Below the pieces are notes generated by a model. That model saw only the letters and a program-made list of their open reading frames with translations. It was not told the origin of the DNA and ran no database searches. A stretch of DNA of 64,000 nucleotides, taken from positions 607,255 through 671,254 of the forward strand of contig NZ_LMSH01000001.1 of NCBI RefSeq assembly GCF_001428365.1. Direction: 5' to 3'. This DNA is from Arthrobacter sp. Soil763. Its GTDB lineage: Bacteria; Actinomycetota; Actinomycetes; Actinomycetales; Micrococcaceae. Made by a program: the position numbers and the translations under genes. Positions 36,841 through 45,843 of the stretch are shown piece by piece; the first letter of the stretch is position 1, and the number at the start of each line of letters is the position of its first letter.

Positions 36841-37399
36841 ATTGACCCCCACGCCCGGCCAGACGGTCGGCCCGTTCTACGGCTTCGCCCTGCCCTACGC
36901 CAAGGACCGCGAACTGCTGCCGCCGGGCACCCCCGGCAGCATCCGGCTGCAGGGCACGGTCTACGACGGCGCCGGTCACCCCGTTCCGGACGCCATCGTG
37001 GAGATCTGGCAGGCCGACGCCGAGGGCCAGGTGCCGCAGCGCACCGGCTCGCTGGTCCGCGACGGCTACACCTTCACCGGTTTCGGCCGTTGCGCGGTGG
37101 GCAACACCGGCGTCTTCACCTTCACCACCGTCAACCCCGGGCCCACCGCGGCCGGCGCCGCGCCCTTCATCTCCGTCGTGGTCTTCGCCCGCGGCCTGAT
37201 GAACCGGCTCTTCACCCGCGTCTACCTGCCGGACAACGAGGAGACCCTCGCCGCCGACCCGCTGCTGTCCGCCCTCGACCCGGAGCGCCGCCGGACCCTG
37301 CTGGCCCGCCGCGACCCCGACGGCGGCCTGAGCTGGGACATCCGGCTGCAAGGCGAGGATGAGACGGTCTTCCTCGACTTCGAGGGCGCCGCGCAATGA
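36833..37399 (+). CDS. pcaG: Protocatechuate 3,4-dioxygenase alpha subunit
   Basis: A 188-residue subunit with the PcaG start TPTPGQTVGPFYGFALPY and the shared VEIWQADAEG strand. It lacks the Tyr/His iron-ligand set carried by PcaH, as expected for the alpha chain. The ATG lies within the end of pcaH and the stop overlaps pcaB, so the subunits are made in coupled fashion. Confidence 0.95.
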   Translation: MSKLTPTPGQTVGPFYGFALPYAKDRELLPPGTPGSIRLQGTVYDGAGHPVPDAIVEIWQADAEGQVPQRTGSLVRDGYTFTGFGRCAVGNTGVFTFTTVNPGPTAAGAAPFISVVVFARGLMNRLFTRVYLPDNEETLAADPLLSALDPERRRTLLARRDPDGGLSWDIRLQGEDETVFLDFEGAAQ

Positions 37400-38886
37400 C
37401 CACCCCGGACGGCCCCGGCGCCGGCTACGGCGATGTGGGCCTGCTGAGCCCGGTGTCGGCCGCGCCGTCCGTCGCGGCGCTGACCGGCGACCGGGCCGTG
37501 CTCGCAGCGATCCTGAACGTCGAAGCCAGCTGGGCGGCGGTCCTCGAGGAGGCGGGGCTGGCCCCGGCCGGCTCCGCGGCGGTCGTCGCCGCGGCGGCGG
37601 ACCCGGACCGGTACGACGCCGCCGCGATCGCGGTGCGCGCCCAGGGCGGCGGCAACCCGGTCATCCCGCTGCTGGCCGAGCTCCGCCGCCAGGTCACGGA
37701 CCTCGACACCGCCGGCGTCGGCGCCGTCAAGGCCGTGCACACCTCGCTGACCAGCCAGGACGTGCTCGATTCGGCCCTGATGCTGCTGGCCGCCGGCGCG
37801 GTCCGGGAGCTGCTCGCCGAGCTCAAGGCCACGACGGCGGCGCTGGCCGGCCTCGCGGAGCAGCACCGGGACACCCTGTGCGTGGGCCGCAGCCTGACCC
37901 AGCATTCACTGCCGTTCAGCTTCGGCCTGAAGGCGGCGCAGTGGTTCTCCGGGCTCGCCGCGGCCGGCCGCAGGCTCGAGGAACTGGCGCTCCCGGTGCA
38001 GACCGGGGGAGCCGCCGGCACCCTCGCGGCCGGCACCGTCCTGACGGACGGGACGGCCCTGTCACCGTTCGACCTCGCCGACCGGCTCGCCGCCCGGTTG
38101 GGCCTTTCCGCCGTCCCGGCGCCATGGCACACCAACCGGCTCGCGGTCACCGGGCTCGGCGACGCCCTCGCGGCCGTCACCGACGCCGCCGGCAAGATCG
38201 CCGCCGACGTCCTCTTCCTCAGCCGTCCCGAGGTCGCCGAGGTCGCCGAGCCGCGCTCCGCCGGCCGCGGCGGCTCCTCGGCCATGCCGCAAAAGCAAAA
38301 CCCGGTGCTGTCCGTGCTGGTCCACAGCGCCGCACTGCAGGCCCCAGGCCTGGCAGCGCAGCTGCACCTGGCGGCGGCCACCTTCAACGACGAACGCGCG
38401 GACGGGGCCTGGCACACCGAGTGGCCCGCGCTGCGAACCCTGCTCGGCCTGGCCCTGGGCGCCGCCGGGCAGCTGCGGGAACTGGCCGCCGGGCTCCAGG
38501 TCTTCCCCACCGCGATGCGGCGGAACCTGGCCCTGTCCGGTCCCCTGCTGCTCTCCGAGGCGGTGGCCGCCGCCGTCGGGCCCCTGCTGGGCGCCGGTGG
38601 CCGAGAGCGGCTCCAGGACGTCGTGGACCGGACACTGCAGGCGCCCGCCGCGGAGCAGGCGCCGACCTACCGGAAGCTGCTGCGCGCCGCCGTGCCCGCT
38701 GCGCAGCTCTCCGACGAGCGGCTCGAAGAGTTGCTGGATCCGGCGAACTACCTCGGCCAGGCCGCCGAGATCACCCGCCGCATCCTGGCCGCGTGGCCGG
38801 CCTTCGCGCACGGCGGCGCGCCGCCCCGCCCCGACCCCGCCGAACCCACCATTCCGACCGAAGAGAAAGGCGCCACCCGTGGCTAG
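37396..38886 (+). CDS. pcaB: 3-Carboxy-cis,cis-muconate cycloisomerase
   Basis: A 496-residue member of the fumarase/aspartase superfamily that lactonises 3-carboxymuconate to 4-carboxymuconolactone. Visible signatures are TSLTSQDVLDSALML, GRSLTQHSLPFSFGLKAA and the superfamily loop GGSSAMPQKQNPV. It is overlapped by pcaG and, by 8 nt, by pcaD. The Pro-rich C-terminal tail (PPRPDPAEPTIPTEE) looks unstructured. Confidence 0.93.
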   Translation: MTTPDGPGAGYGDVGLLSPVSAAPSVAALTGDRAVLAAILNVEASWAAVLEEAGLAPAGSAAVVAAAADPDRYDAAAIAVRAQGGGNPVIPLLAELRRQVTDLDTAGVGAVKAVHTSLTSQDVLDSALMLLAAGAVRELLAELKATTAALAGLAEQHRDTLCVGRSLTQHSLPFSFGLKAAQWFSGLAAAGRRLEELALPVQTGGAAGTLAAGTVLTDGTALSPFDLADRLAARLGLSAVPAPWHTNRLAVTGLGDALAAVTDAAGKIAADVLFLSRPEVAEVAEPRSAGRGGSSAMPQKQNPVLSVLVHSAALQAPGLAAQLHLAAATFNDERADGAWHTEWPALRTLLGLALGAAGQLRELAAGLQVFPTAMRRNLALSGPLLLSEAVAAAVGPLLGAGGRERLQDVVDRTLQAPAAEQAPTYRKLLRAAVPAAQLSDERLEELLDPANYLGQAAEITRRILAAWPAFAHGGAPPRPDPAEPTIPTEEKGATRG

Positions 38887-39697
38887 ACCGACCCTCAAGG
38901 CTGTCCTGCTCTCACCCCAGCGCGAGCTGGGCGACCGTCCGCTCCTGCTGGCCGGGCCCTCGCTCGGCACCTCCACGCTGGTGTGGAGCCAGGCCGGCGC
39001 CCTGCTGGGCGACGAGTACGACGTCGTCGCCTGGGACCTCCCCGGCCACGGCATTTCACCGGCCGCCACGGAACCCTTCACCGTGGCCGAACTGGCGGAC
39101 GCCGTCGTCGACCTTGTCGATTCGATCGCCCCCGGCGCCCGCTTCCACTACGCCGGCGTCTCCCTGGGCGGGGCCACCGGGCTGCAGCTGGGCATCAAGC
39201 ACGGCGACCGGCTCAAGAGCCTGTCCGTGCAGTGCAGCGGCGCCAGGATCGGCACGCCCGAGGGCTGGCTGGACCGGGCCGAAACCGTGCGCACCCAGGG
39301 CACCGGCGTGATGATCGAGGGCTCGGCGCAGCGCTGGTTCCCGCCCGGGTTCATGGAACGCGAACCCGACCGCAGCAGCCGCCTGCTGCACGCGCTGCGC
39401 GACGCCGACCGGTTCAGCTACGCCTTCTGCTGCGAGGCGCTCGCCGGCTTCGACGTGCGGGACGACCTCGGCAGCATCCGGGTCCCCACCCAGGCCCTGG
39501 CCGGTGCGCTGGACACCGTGGCCACCCCGGCGCTCGCCGAGGAAATCGTCGCCGGGATCACCGCCGGCGGCGGCACCGCCAACGCGCTGACCCTGGAAGG
39601 CGTGGCCCACCTGGCGCCCTTCGAGGCCCCCGGGCATGTGGCCGGGCTGCTGCGCAGCCTGGTCGGCTGGGCCGAATCCCGCGGAGCCGGCGAATGA
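38879..39697 (+). CDS. pcaD: 3-Oxoadipate enol-lactonase (alpha/beta hydrolase)
   Basis: A 272-residue alpha/beta hydrolase that opens the enol-lactone to 3-oxoadipate. The oxyanion region is LLLAGPSLGTS, the nucleophile Ser is in GVSLGG, and the catalytic His is in GVAHLAPFE. The GTG start overlaps pcaB, with GAAAGG upstream. In many actinobacteria this domain is fused to PcaC (PcaL); here the two remain separate but overlap as ATGA. Confidence 0.9.
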   Translation: MARPTLKAVLLSPQRELGDRPLLLAGPSLGTSTLVWSQAGALLGDEYDVVAWDLPGHGISPAATEPFTVAELADAVVDLVDSIAPGARFHYAGVSLGGATGLQLGIKHGDRLKSLSVQCSGARIGTPEGWLDRAETVRTQGTGVMIEGSAQRWFPPGFMEREPDRSSRLLHALRDADRFSYAFCCEALAGFDVRDDLGSIRVPTQALAGALDTVATPALAEEIVAGITAGGGTANALTLEGVAHLAPFEAPGHVAGLLRSLVGWAESRGAGE

Positions 39698-40152
39698 CCG
39701 GGCCGGAGCGGCACGGGGTGGTCCAGCCGGACGCCACCAGCCGGGAGATCTACGACGGCGGCATGAAGGTCCGGCGCGAGGTGCTCGGCGCCGCGCACGT
39801 GGACCGCGCCAACGCCAACAAGGACGCCTTCACCGAGGACTTCCAGGACATGATCACCCGGATCGCCTGGGGCGGGATCTGGACCCGGCCCGGCATCAGC
39901 CGGCAGATGCGCTCGGCGGTCACGATCACCGCGATGGTGGCGCACGGGCACTGGGAGGAGCTCGCCATGCACGTGCGCGCCGCGCTCACCAACGGGCTCA
40001 GCCGGGACGAGATCAAGGAAATCCTGCTGCAGACCGCCATCTACTGCGGCGTCCCCTCCGCCAACACCGCGTTCAAAACCGCCCAGCAGGTCTTCCATTC
40101 CATGGACAACACCGACCTGGACACGGGCACCACCCCCGCCACACCCCACTAG
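39694..40152 (+). CDS. pcaC: 4-Carboxymuconolactone decarboxylase
   Basis: A 152-residue all-helical AhpD-like protein (YDGGMKVRREVLGAAHVDRA..., HGHWEELAMHVRAALTNGLSRDEIKEILLQTAIYCGVP). It decarboxylates 4-carboxymuconolactone to the 3-oxoadipate enol-lactone, so it acts just before PcaD. About 20 extra C-terminal residues are Thr/Pro-rich. Confidence 0.93.
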   Translation: MTGPERHGVVQPDATSREIYDGGMKVRREVLGAAHVDRANANKDAFTEDFQDMITRIAWGGIWTRPGISRQMRSAVTITAMVAHGHWEELAMHVRAALTNGLSRDEIKEILLQTAIYCGVPSANTAFKTAQQVFHSMDNTDLDTGTTPATPH

Positions 40153-40197
40153 CCCGCAGACGCTGCCGCCCGGGACCCACAGAAGTTAGAGGACACC

Positions 40198-41424
40198 ATG
40201 AAGCATGCCTTCGTGTACGACGCCGTACGCACCCCGTTCGCCAAGTTCGGCGGCGGCCTGGCCGCCGTCCGCCCGGACGACCTTGCCGCGCATGTGATCG
40301 GCGAAGCGGTCCGGCGCGCCCCCGGGCTCGACCCGGTCCGGATCGATGAGGTGGTCTTCGGCAACGCCAACGGCGCCGGCGAGGAAAACCGCAACGTGGC
40401 CCGGATGGGCACCCTGCTGGCAGGACTGCCGGTCTCGGTGCCCGGGACCTCGGTCAACCGGCTCTGCGGATCCTCCCTGGACGCCGCCATGATCGCGTCC
40501 CGGCAGATCAACACCGGCGACGCCGATGTGGTGCTGGTGGGCGGGGTCGAATCGATGTCCCGGGCGCCGTGGGTGCTGCCGAAGACGGAAAAGCCGTACC
40601 CAGCCGGGGACATGTCCCTGGTCTCCACGACGCTGGGCTGGCGGCTGGTCAACAAGGCCATGCGGCCGGAGTGGACCGTGTCGCTGGGCGAGGCGACCGA
40701 ACGGCTGGCCGAGAAGTACGGGGTGGACCGCGCGGCGCAGGACGAGTTCGCCGCGAACTCGCACAACCTGGCCGCCGCGGCGTGGGACGAGGGTTTCTAC
40801 GACGCCCTCGTCACACCGGTCCCGGGCACCGAGCTGGTCCGCGACGAAGGCATCCGGCCCGGGTCCTCGGCGGAGAAGCTCGCCGGACTAAAAACCGTCT
40901 TCCGGTCCGCCAACGGGACCGTCACCGCCGGCAACGCCTCCCCGCTCTCAGACGGCGCGTCCGCGGCATGGCTGGGCAGTGAGGACGCCGCCGGCATCCT
41001 GGGCCTGGACCCGCTGGCCCGGATCGCCGGCCGCGGTGCGCACGCCAACGACCCGCAGTTCTTCGGCTACGCCCCGGTCGAGGCCGCGAACAAGGCCCTC
41101 GCGAAGGCCGGCATCGGCTGGGACCAGGTGGGCGCCGTCGAACTCAATGAAGCGTTCGCCGCGCAGTCGCTGGCCTGCATCAACGCCTGGGGCATCGACC
41201 CGGCGATCGTGAACCGGCACGGCGGCGCGATCGCCATGGGTCATCCGCTGGGCGCCTCCGGCGGGCGGATCCTCGGCACCCTGGCCCGGTCCCTGCAGGC
41301 CTCCGGCGAACGCTGGGGCGTCGCCGCCATCTGCATCGGCGTCGGCCAGGGCCTCGCCGTCGTCCTCGAAAACGTCATCGCCGCCCGCCGGGACACCCCG
41401 GCCGCACCCGCTGAGAAGGTCTAA
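40198..41424 (+). CDS. pcaF: 3-Oxoadipyl-CoA thiolase
   Basis: A 408-residue thiolase cleaving 3-oxoadipyl-CoA to succinyl-CoA and acetyl-CoA. The acylated Cys is in NRLCGSSLDA, and the C-terminal catalytic residues are in GGAIAMGHPLGASGGR and CIGVGQG. It is 45 bp after pcaC and 3 bp before pcaI. General acetoacetyl-CoA thiolases are very similar, but context fixes the role. Confidence 0.92.
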   Translation: MKHAFVYDAVRTPFAKFGGGLAAVRPDDLAAHVIGEAVRRAPGLDPVRIDEVVFGNANGAGEENRNVARMGTLLAGLPVSVPGTSVNRLCGSSLDAAMIASRQINTGDADVVLVGGVESMSRAPWVLPKTEKPYPAGDMSLVSTTLGWRLVNKAMRPEWTVSLGEATERLAEKYGVDRAAQDEFAANSHNLAAAAWDEGFYDALVTPVPGTELVRDEGIRPGSSAEKLAGLKTVFRSANGTVTAGNASPLSDGASAAWLGSEDAAGILGLDPLARIAGRGAHANDPQFFGYAPVEAANKALAKAGIGWDQVGAVELNEAFAAQSLACINAWGIDPAIVNRHGGAIAMGHPLGASGGRILGTLARSLQASGERWGVAAICIGVGQGLAVVLENVIAARRDTPAAPAEKV

Positions 41425-41427
41425 CCC

Positions 41428-42087
41428 ATGCTGAATTTCATTGACACCGTCGGCGAGGCCGTCGCCGGGATCCGGGACGGCTCCACCGTCATGATCGGTG
41501 GCTTTGGCAACGCCGGGCAGCCGTTCGAACTGATCGACGCGCTGCTGGAGTGCGGCGCGACCGACCTGACGGTGGTGAACAACAACGCCGGCCAGGGCGA
41601 CCAGGGCCTGGCGCTGCTGATCAAGGAGGGGCGGGTGAAGAAGATGATCTGCTCCTTCCCGCGGCAGTCCGACTCCTGGCACTTCGACGCGAAGTTCCGT
41701 GCCGGGGAGATCGAGCTGGAGCTGGTGCCGCAGGGCAACCTGGCCGAACGGATCCGGGCCGCGGGCGCGGGCATCGGCGGGTTCTTCACCCCCACGGGGT
41801 ACGGCACCATGCTGGCCGAGGGCAAGGAAACCCGCTTCCTGGACGGCAAATGGCAGGTGTTTGAAACCCCCATCCACGCCGACGTCGCGCTGATCAAGGC
41901 GCTCAAGGCCGACGGCAAGGGCAACCTCGTCTACCGCAAGACGGCCCGGAACTTCGGCCCGATCATGGCGGCCGCCGCGAAACACACGATCGCCCAGGTC
42001 GCCGAGGTGCTGCCGACCGGCGGCCTGGACCCCGAGACCGTCGTGACCCCCGGAATTTACGTCAACAGCATCGTGAAGGTGGCCTGA
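41428..42087 (+). CDS. pcaI: 3-Oxoadipate CoA-transferase subunit A
   Basis: A 219-residue alpha subunit of the succinyl-CoA:3-oxoadipate transferase, with the CoA-transferase family I signature MIGGFGNAGQP. It activates 3-oxoadipate for PcaF. The stop overlaps the pcaJ ATG. Confidence 0.93.
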   Translation: MLNFIDTVGEAVAGIRDGSTVMIGGFGNAGQPFELIDALLECGATDLTVVNNNAGQGDQGLALLIKEGRVKKMICSFPRQSDSWHFDAKFRAGEIELELVPQGNLAERIRAAGAGIGGFFTPTGYGTMLAEGKETRFLDGKWQVFETPIHADVALIKALKADGKGNLVYRKTARNFGPIMAAAAKHTIAQVAEVLPTGGLDPETVVTPGIYVNSIVKVA

Positions 42088-42755
42088 TGAGCAGCCAGAC
42101 CAACATCCAGACCTCCGAGACGCCGCTGGGCCGCGACGACCTGGCCCGCCTGGTGGCCCGGGACATCAAACCCGGCTCGTTCGTGAACCTCGGCATCGGC
42201 CAGCCCACGCTGGTCTCCAACTATCTGGAGCCGGAGCAGAACATCACGCTCCACACCGAGAACGGCATGCTCGGGATGGGGCCCGAAGCCGTGGGGGACC
42301 AGATCGACGAGGACCTCATCAACGCCGGCAAGATCCCGGTGACCGAGCTGCCCGGAGCGTCCTACTTCCACCACGCGGACTCCTTCGCGATCATGCGCGG
42401 CGGACACCTGGACATCTGCGTGCTGGGCGCCTTCCAGGTCTCCGCAACCGGTGACCTGGCCAACTGGCACACCGGCGCGCCGGACGCGATTCCCGCCGTC
42501 GGCGGCGCCATGGACCTGGCCACGGGCGCCAAGGATGTCTTCGTGATGATGACGCTGCTGACCCGCGACGGCGTGTCCAAGCTGGTGGAGGCGTGCACCT
42601 ACCCATTGACCGGGATCGGCTGCGTCACCCGGGTCTACACGGACAAGGCCGTATTCCTCACCGGCCCCGACGGCGTCCGGGTCCGCGAGACGTTCGGCTG
42701 CACCCTCGAGGAACTGCGCCGCCTCGTGCCGGTGCCGCTCGAGCCCGCACCCTGA
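42087..42755 (+). CDS. pcaJ: 3-Oxoadipate CoA-transferase subunit B
   Basis: A 222-residue beta subunit. The catalytic Glu that forms the CoA thioester lies in HTENGMLGMGP, and FVNLGIGQPTLV is the nucleotide-binding region. It ends the pcaHGBDCFIJ gene run. Confidence 0.93.
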   Translation: MSSQTNIQTSETPLGRDDLARLVARDIKPGSFVNLGIGQPTLVSNYLEPEQNITLHTENGMLGMGPEAVGDQIDEDLINAGKIPVTELPGASYFHHADSFAIMRGGHLDICVLGAFQVSATGDLANWHTGAPDAIPAVGGAMDLATGAKDVFVMMTLLTRDGVSKLVEACTYPLTGIGCVTRVYTDKAVFLTGPDGVRVRETFGCTLEELRRLVPVPLEPAP

Positions 42756-42765
42756 CCCGCCAAAG

Positions 42766-42829
42766 CGCGAACGTACACTTGGGGCCCGGCCGGAGCGCCG
42801 TTTCGGGGCCTGAAGTGTCCGTTCGCGCG
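42766..42829. promoter_or_regulatory. 16-bp inverted repeat between pcaJ and pcaR
   Basis: GCGCGAACGTACACTT (42766-42781) and AAGTGTCCGTTCGCGC (42814-42829) are inverted copies with one mismatch, 32 bp apart. The right arm lies 31 bp before the pcaR ATG. It may be an IclR-type operator pair for autoregulation, or a long-loop terminator after pcaJ; the lack of a T-run favours the operator. Confidence 0.55.
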
Positions 42830-42860
42830 TACAAAGTGATGCGTGATCGAGAGGCGTGAC

Positions 42861-43679
42861 ATGACCGAGGCAGTACAGGGCACCGTGCCCGGCGGGGTGC
42901 CGGCGGCGAGCGACCAGTACGTGCAGTCGCTGGCCCGCGGCCTGGCGGTGATCCGTTCGTTCGACGCCGAACATCCGCGGATGACGCTGACCGAGGTGGC
43001 CGCGCGGACGGACCTGACCCGGGCCACGGCGCGGCGGTTCCTGCACACGCTCGTCGAGCTCGGCTACGTCCGGACCGACGGGAAGGTCTTCGCCCTCACC
43101 GCCAAGGTGCTGCAGCTCGGCTACGCCTACCTGTCCGGGTTGTCGCTGCCGCAGATCGCCCAGCCCTACCTTGAGGAACTCTCGCTGAAGCTAGGGGAGT
43201 CGACGTCGGCCGCCGTGCTGGAGGGCACCGACATCGCCTACATCGCCCGCGTGGCCGCGCGGCGGATCATGACCGTCGGGATCACCGTGGGCACCAGGTT
43301 CCCGGCCTACGCCACCTCCATGGGCCGGGTCCTGCTGGCCGCGCTGCCGCCCGCGGAACTCCAGGCCTACCTGGCCGCAGCCGAGATCAAGCCGCTCACG
43401 CCCCGCGCCATCGGCAGCCGCGACAAGCTGCTGGCGGAACTGGACACCGTCCGTGCCCAGGGCTGGTGCATGCTGGACCAGGAGCTGGAGCTCGGGCTGA
43501 TGTCCGTGGCCGCGCCGATTTACGACGGACCGAACAACGTGGTGGCCGCCCTCAACGTCTCCCTGCAGGCGCAGGCCGTCGCCGCGCAGCCTGACCCGTC
43601 GGCGTACCTCGAGTCCGTCCGGGAAGCCGCCATCAGCACCGCCCGGCTTATTTCCGCGGACCTCGCCGCCGGCCGCTGA
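42861..43679 (+). CDS. pcaR: IclR-family regulator of the beta-ketoadipate pathway
   Basis: A 272-residue IclR protein of the PcaR/PcaU/PobR subfamily, recognised by YVQSLARGLAVIRSFDAEHPRMTLTEVAARTDLTRATARRFLHTL and the effector-domain block GTRFPAYATSMGRVLLA. It is expected to activate or repress pca genes in response to 3-oxoadipate or protocatechuate. It directly follows pcaJ on the same strand. The 3' end overlaps the convergent next gene by 32 bp. Confidence 0.9.
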   Translation: MTEAVQGTVPGGVPAASDQYVQSLARGLAVIRSFDAEHPRMTLTEVAARTDLTRATARRFLHTLVELGYVRTDGKVFALTAKVLQLGYAYLSGLSLPQIAQPYLEELSLKLGESTSAAVLEGTDIAYIARVAARRIMTVGITVGTRFPAYATSMGRVLLAALPPAELQAYLAAAEIKPLTPRAIGSRDKLLAELDTVRAQGWCMLDQELELGLMSVAAPIYDGPNNVVAALNVSLQAQAVAAQPDPSAYLESVREAAISTARLISADLAAGR

Positions 43680-44298
43680 CCGCCGGCTGCCGGCGCAGCA
43701 CCATGCCGCACCCCAGCGCGCCGAACAGCAGCGCCCACCCGGCTTCCCGGCCGAGGTCGGCGAGCACTTCCGGATGCAGGCCCAGCCACGCCGGCAGGTC
43801 GCCGGCCGCGGGCTCAAACAAGAACCCCGGCGGCCAGACACCCAGGTCCGCGGCCTGCTCCAGCACGACGCGGCCCGCCAGCGAGGCGAGCACCGCCACG
43901 GCGGTGACGCCGGCCGCCACCCGGGCGCCGCGCCCCGACAGGGCGGACGCGCGGCCCGCGTTACTGCCGGCCGTGTAGAGCCGCGCCGCCGCCGGCACGG
44001 CCAGCAGGGCGATGACGGGCGCCGGGAGGCCCAGGCGCCAGAGGACCAGCCACAGGGCGGCGGCAACCGGGACTGCCGCGAGGGCGAACACGGTGCCCCG
44101 CAGCGCCCGCTCCAGGGTCTCGGGGTCGTGGCCGGAGCCGGGCCGCGAGGGCAGCGGAGTGTGGCGCGGCTCGGGCGAGTCCGGCCAGGGCGCGCCGTCC
44201 GGCCAGCGCTGCCCGGGGCCCGCGTCGGGCCCGCCCAGGGCGCCGCCAAAGGACCCGGTGTATTTGCCCGCGTCAAAGTCGGCGCGCTCCGTCATCAT
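43648..44298 (-). CDS. Putative membrane protein
   Basis: A 216-residue protein with a hydrophilic Gly/Pro-rich N-terminus (about 1-65) and three or four hydrophobic segments: about 68-108, 126-142 and a C-terminal helix near 185-200. No family recognised. GGGGG precedes two consecutive ATG codons (44298, 44295). It is convergent with and slightly overlaps pcaR. Confidence 0.6.
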   Translation of the reverse strand: MMTERADFDAGKYTGSFGGALGGPDAGPGQRWPDGAPWPDSPEPRHTPLPSRPGSGHDPETLERALRGTVFALAAVPVAAALWLVLWRLGLPAPVIALLAVPAAARLYTAGSNAGRASALSGRGARVAAGVTAVAVLASLAGRVVLEQAADLGVWPPGFLFEPAAGDLPAWLGLHPEVLADLGREAGWALLFGALGCGMVLRRQPAVSGRRRGPRK

Positions 44299-44409
44299 TC
44301 CCCCAAATGAGATGAGTGGACCGGCCCTGTGGAGGGCCGGTAAATCCCGCCTAGTCTGGCACAGGGCGGCGGCACCGCGCTGAACGGCGCGCTTTATGTC
44401 CGCGTCCGC

Positions 44410-44643
44410 TCAGCCCGCGGAACCGCCCCGCGTCGACACCGTGATGCAGACGCCGTCCTCCTCGTCCCGGATTTCCAGGTTCAAGGGACGGTCCACCAGG
44501 ACCGCGTGGATGTCCTCACTGTCCTCGTCGGCCAGCTGCTCTGCCAGCCGGGTGAGGGCCAGCGCCATGGCGCGGCCCCAGTCGTGCGGATCCCTGCTCG
44601 ATGCTTCGGCTTCGGCGGAGTGGTGTTCCCCTGCTTCGCTCAT
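44410..44643 (-). CDS. Small acidic conserved hypothetical protein
   Basis: A 77-residue acidic protein starting MSEAGEHHSAEAEASSRD, with a hydrophobic amphipathic helix in the middle (WGRAMALALTRLAEQLAD). The ATG at 44643 follows AAAGGGAGG. An extended frame to 44727 exists but lacks a ribosome-binding site. No function is recognisable. Confidence 0.65.
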   Translation of the reverse strand: MSEAGEHHSAEAEASSRDPHDWGRAMALALTRLAEQLADEDSEDIHAVLVDRPLNLEIRDEEDGVCITVSTRGGSAG

Positions 44644-44851
44644 GTGCCTCCCTTTCGGCGTAGTGGACACGGCTTCCCCAGTGAGCCGGAGGCTGCCGGC
44701 CGGCCGGAACACTGTGGTCCCGGACACGGCCAGTGTAGTGATGCCCGGTGCAGGGAGTCCAAGGCCCCCGCGAACGGAACCGGCTTATCGTTCCCCGCAC
44801 CTATAGGATTTCCTTGCGGGATCCATCCCGCCCAACCGCCCGAAGGACGCC

Positions 44852-45805
44852 ATGCCACAGACCCATGCCGCGCAGGACACCACCGTCCAGCCCAAGCGCG
44901 CCGCCGTGATCATTAACCCCATGAAGTCCTCCGGCGAGGACTTCAAAGCCGCGTTCTACCGCCTCTGCGAAACGCAGGGCTGGAGCGAGCCGCTCTGGCT
45001 GGAAACCACCGCCGAGGACACCGGTCTGGGCCAGGCTCGCGAGGCGCTTGAGGCGGGCGTCGACGTCGTTATCGCCGCCGGCGGCGACGGAACCGTCCGG
45101 TGCGTCGCCGAGGTTCTGGCCGGCACCGGAACGCCGATGGGCCTGGTCCCGATGGGCACCGGAAACCTGCTGGCCCGCAACATGAACGTCGACATCACCG
45201 ACCCCGTGGCGGCCAGCTACGACATTCTCAACGGCGCTGACGTCAAGGTGGACGTGGTGAAGGCGACCCTGGACCACAGCGAGGACGAGCAGCTCTTCCT
45301 GGTCATGGCCGGCCTTGGCTACGACGCTGCGATCATGGCCAACACCGTGGACGAGCTCAAGGACCGCGTGGGCTGGCTCGCTTACGTGGAAGCCGGCATC
45401 CGGCACCTGCCCGGCAAGCCGGTCAAGGCACACATCAGCATCGACGGCCAGCACCCGGTCCGACGCCGGATCCGCAGCGTGATGGTGGGCAACTGCGGCA
45501 AGATCACCGGCGGGGTGGAGGTTTTCCCGGATGCCAGGCTGGATGACGACATCCTCGACGTCCTGCTCCTGGCCCCGAAGGGCAAACTGGGCTGGTTCAG
45601 CGTGCTGGCTGGCATGTTCGGCCGGACGAACGGCAGGAACAAGTCGGTCGAGTATTTCGCCGGCAAGAGCGCGGAGATCAGCCTCGAGCACGAACTGGAA
45701 TTCCAGCTCGACGGCGACCACATCGGCAAGGCCAAACACCTCAAGGTCGCCGTGGAACACGAGGCGCTGACCATCCGGATGACAATGCCTCCCAAGCTGT
45801 CCTAG
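44852..45805 (+). CDS. Diacylglycerol/lipid kinase family protein (YegS/DgkB-like)
   Basis: A 317-residue DAGK-catalytic-domain protein. The ATP-binding motif is AAGGDGTVR near residue 77, followed by GLVPMGTGNLLARNM, both diagnostic. It probably phosphorylates diacylglycerol or a related lipid at the membrane face. It is monocistronic and convergent with mscL. Confidence 0.85.
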   Translation: MPQTHAAQDTTVQPKRAAVIINPMKSSGEDFKAAFYRLCETQGWSEPLWLETTAEDTGLGQAREALEAGVDVVIAAGGDGTVRCVAEVLAGTGTPMGLVPMGTGNLLARNMNVDITDPVAASYDILNGADVKVDVVKATLDHSEDEQLFLVMAGLGYDAAIMANTVDELKDRVGWLAYVEAGIRHLPGKPVKAHISIDGQHPVRRRIRSVMVGNCGKITGGVEVFPDARLDDDILDVLLLAPKGKLGWFSVLAGMFGRTNGRNKSVEYFAGKSAEISLEHELEFQLDGDHIGKAKHLKVAVEHEALTIRMTMPPKLS

Positions 45806-45843
45806 CCGCCCACGGCCGGAGCCTGCCCGCGGGTGACGCTCCC

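Noticed and set aside
43648..43679. Overlap of pcaR and the convergent membrane-protein gene as a regulatory antisense pair.
   Set aside because: A 32-bp tail-to-tail overlap is common in compact genomes and nothing else suggests regulation.
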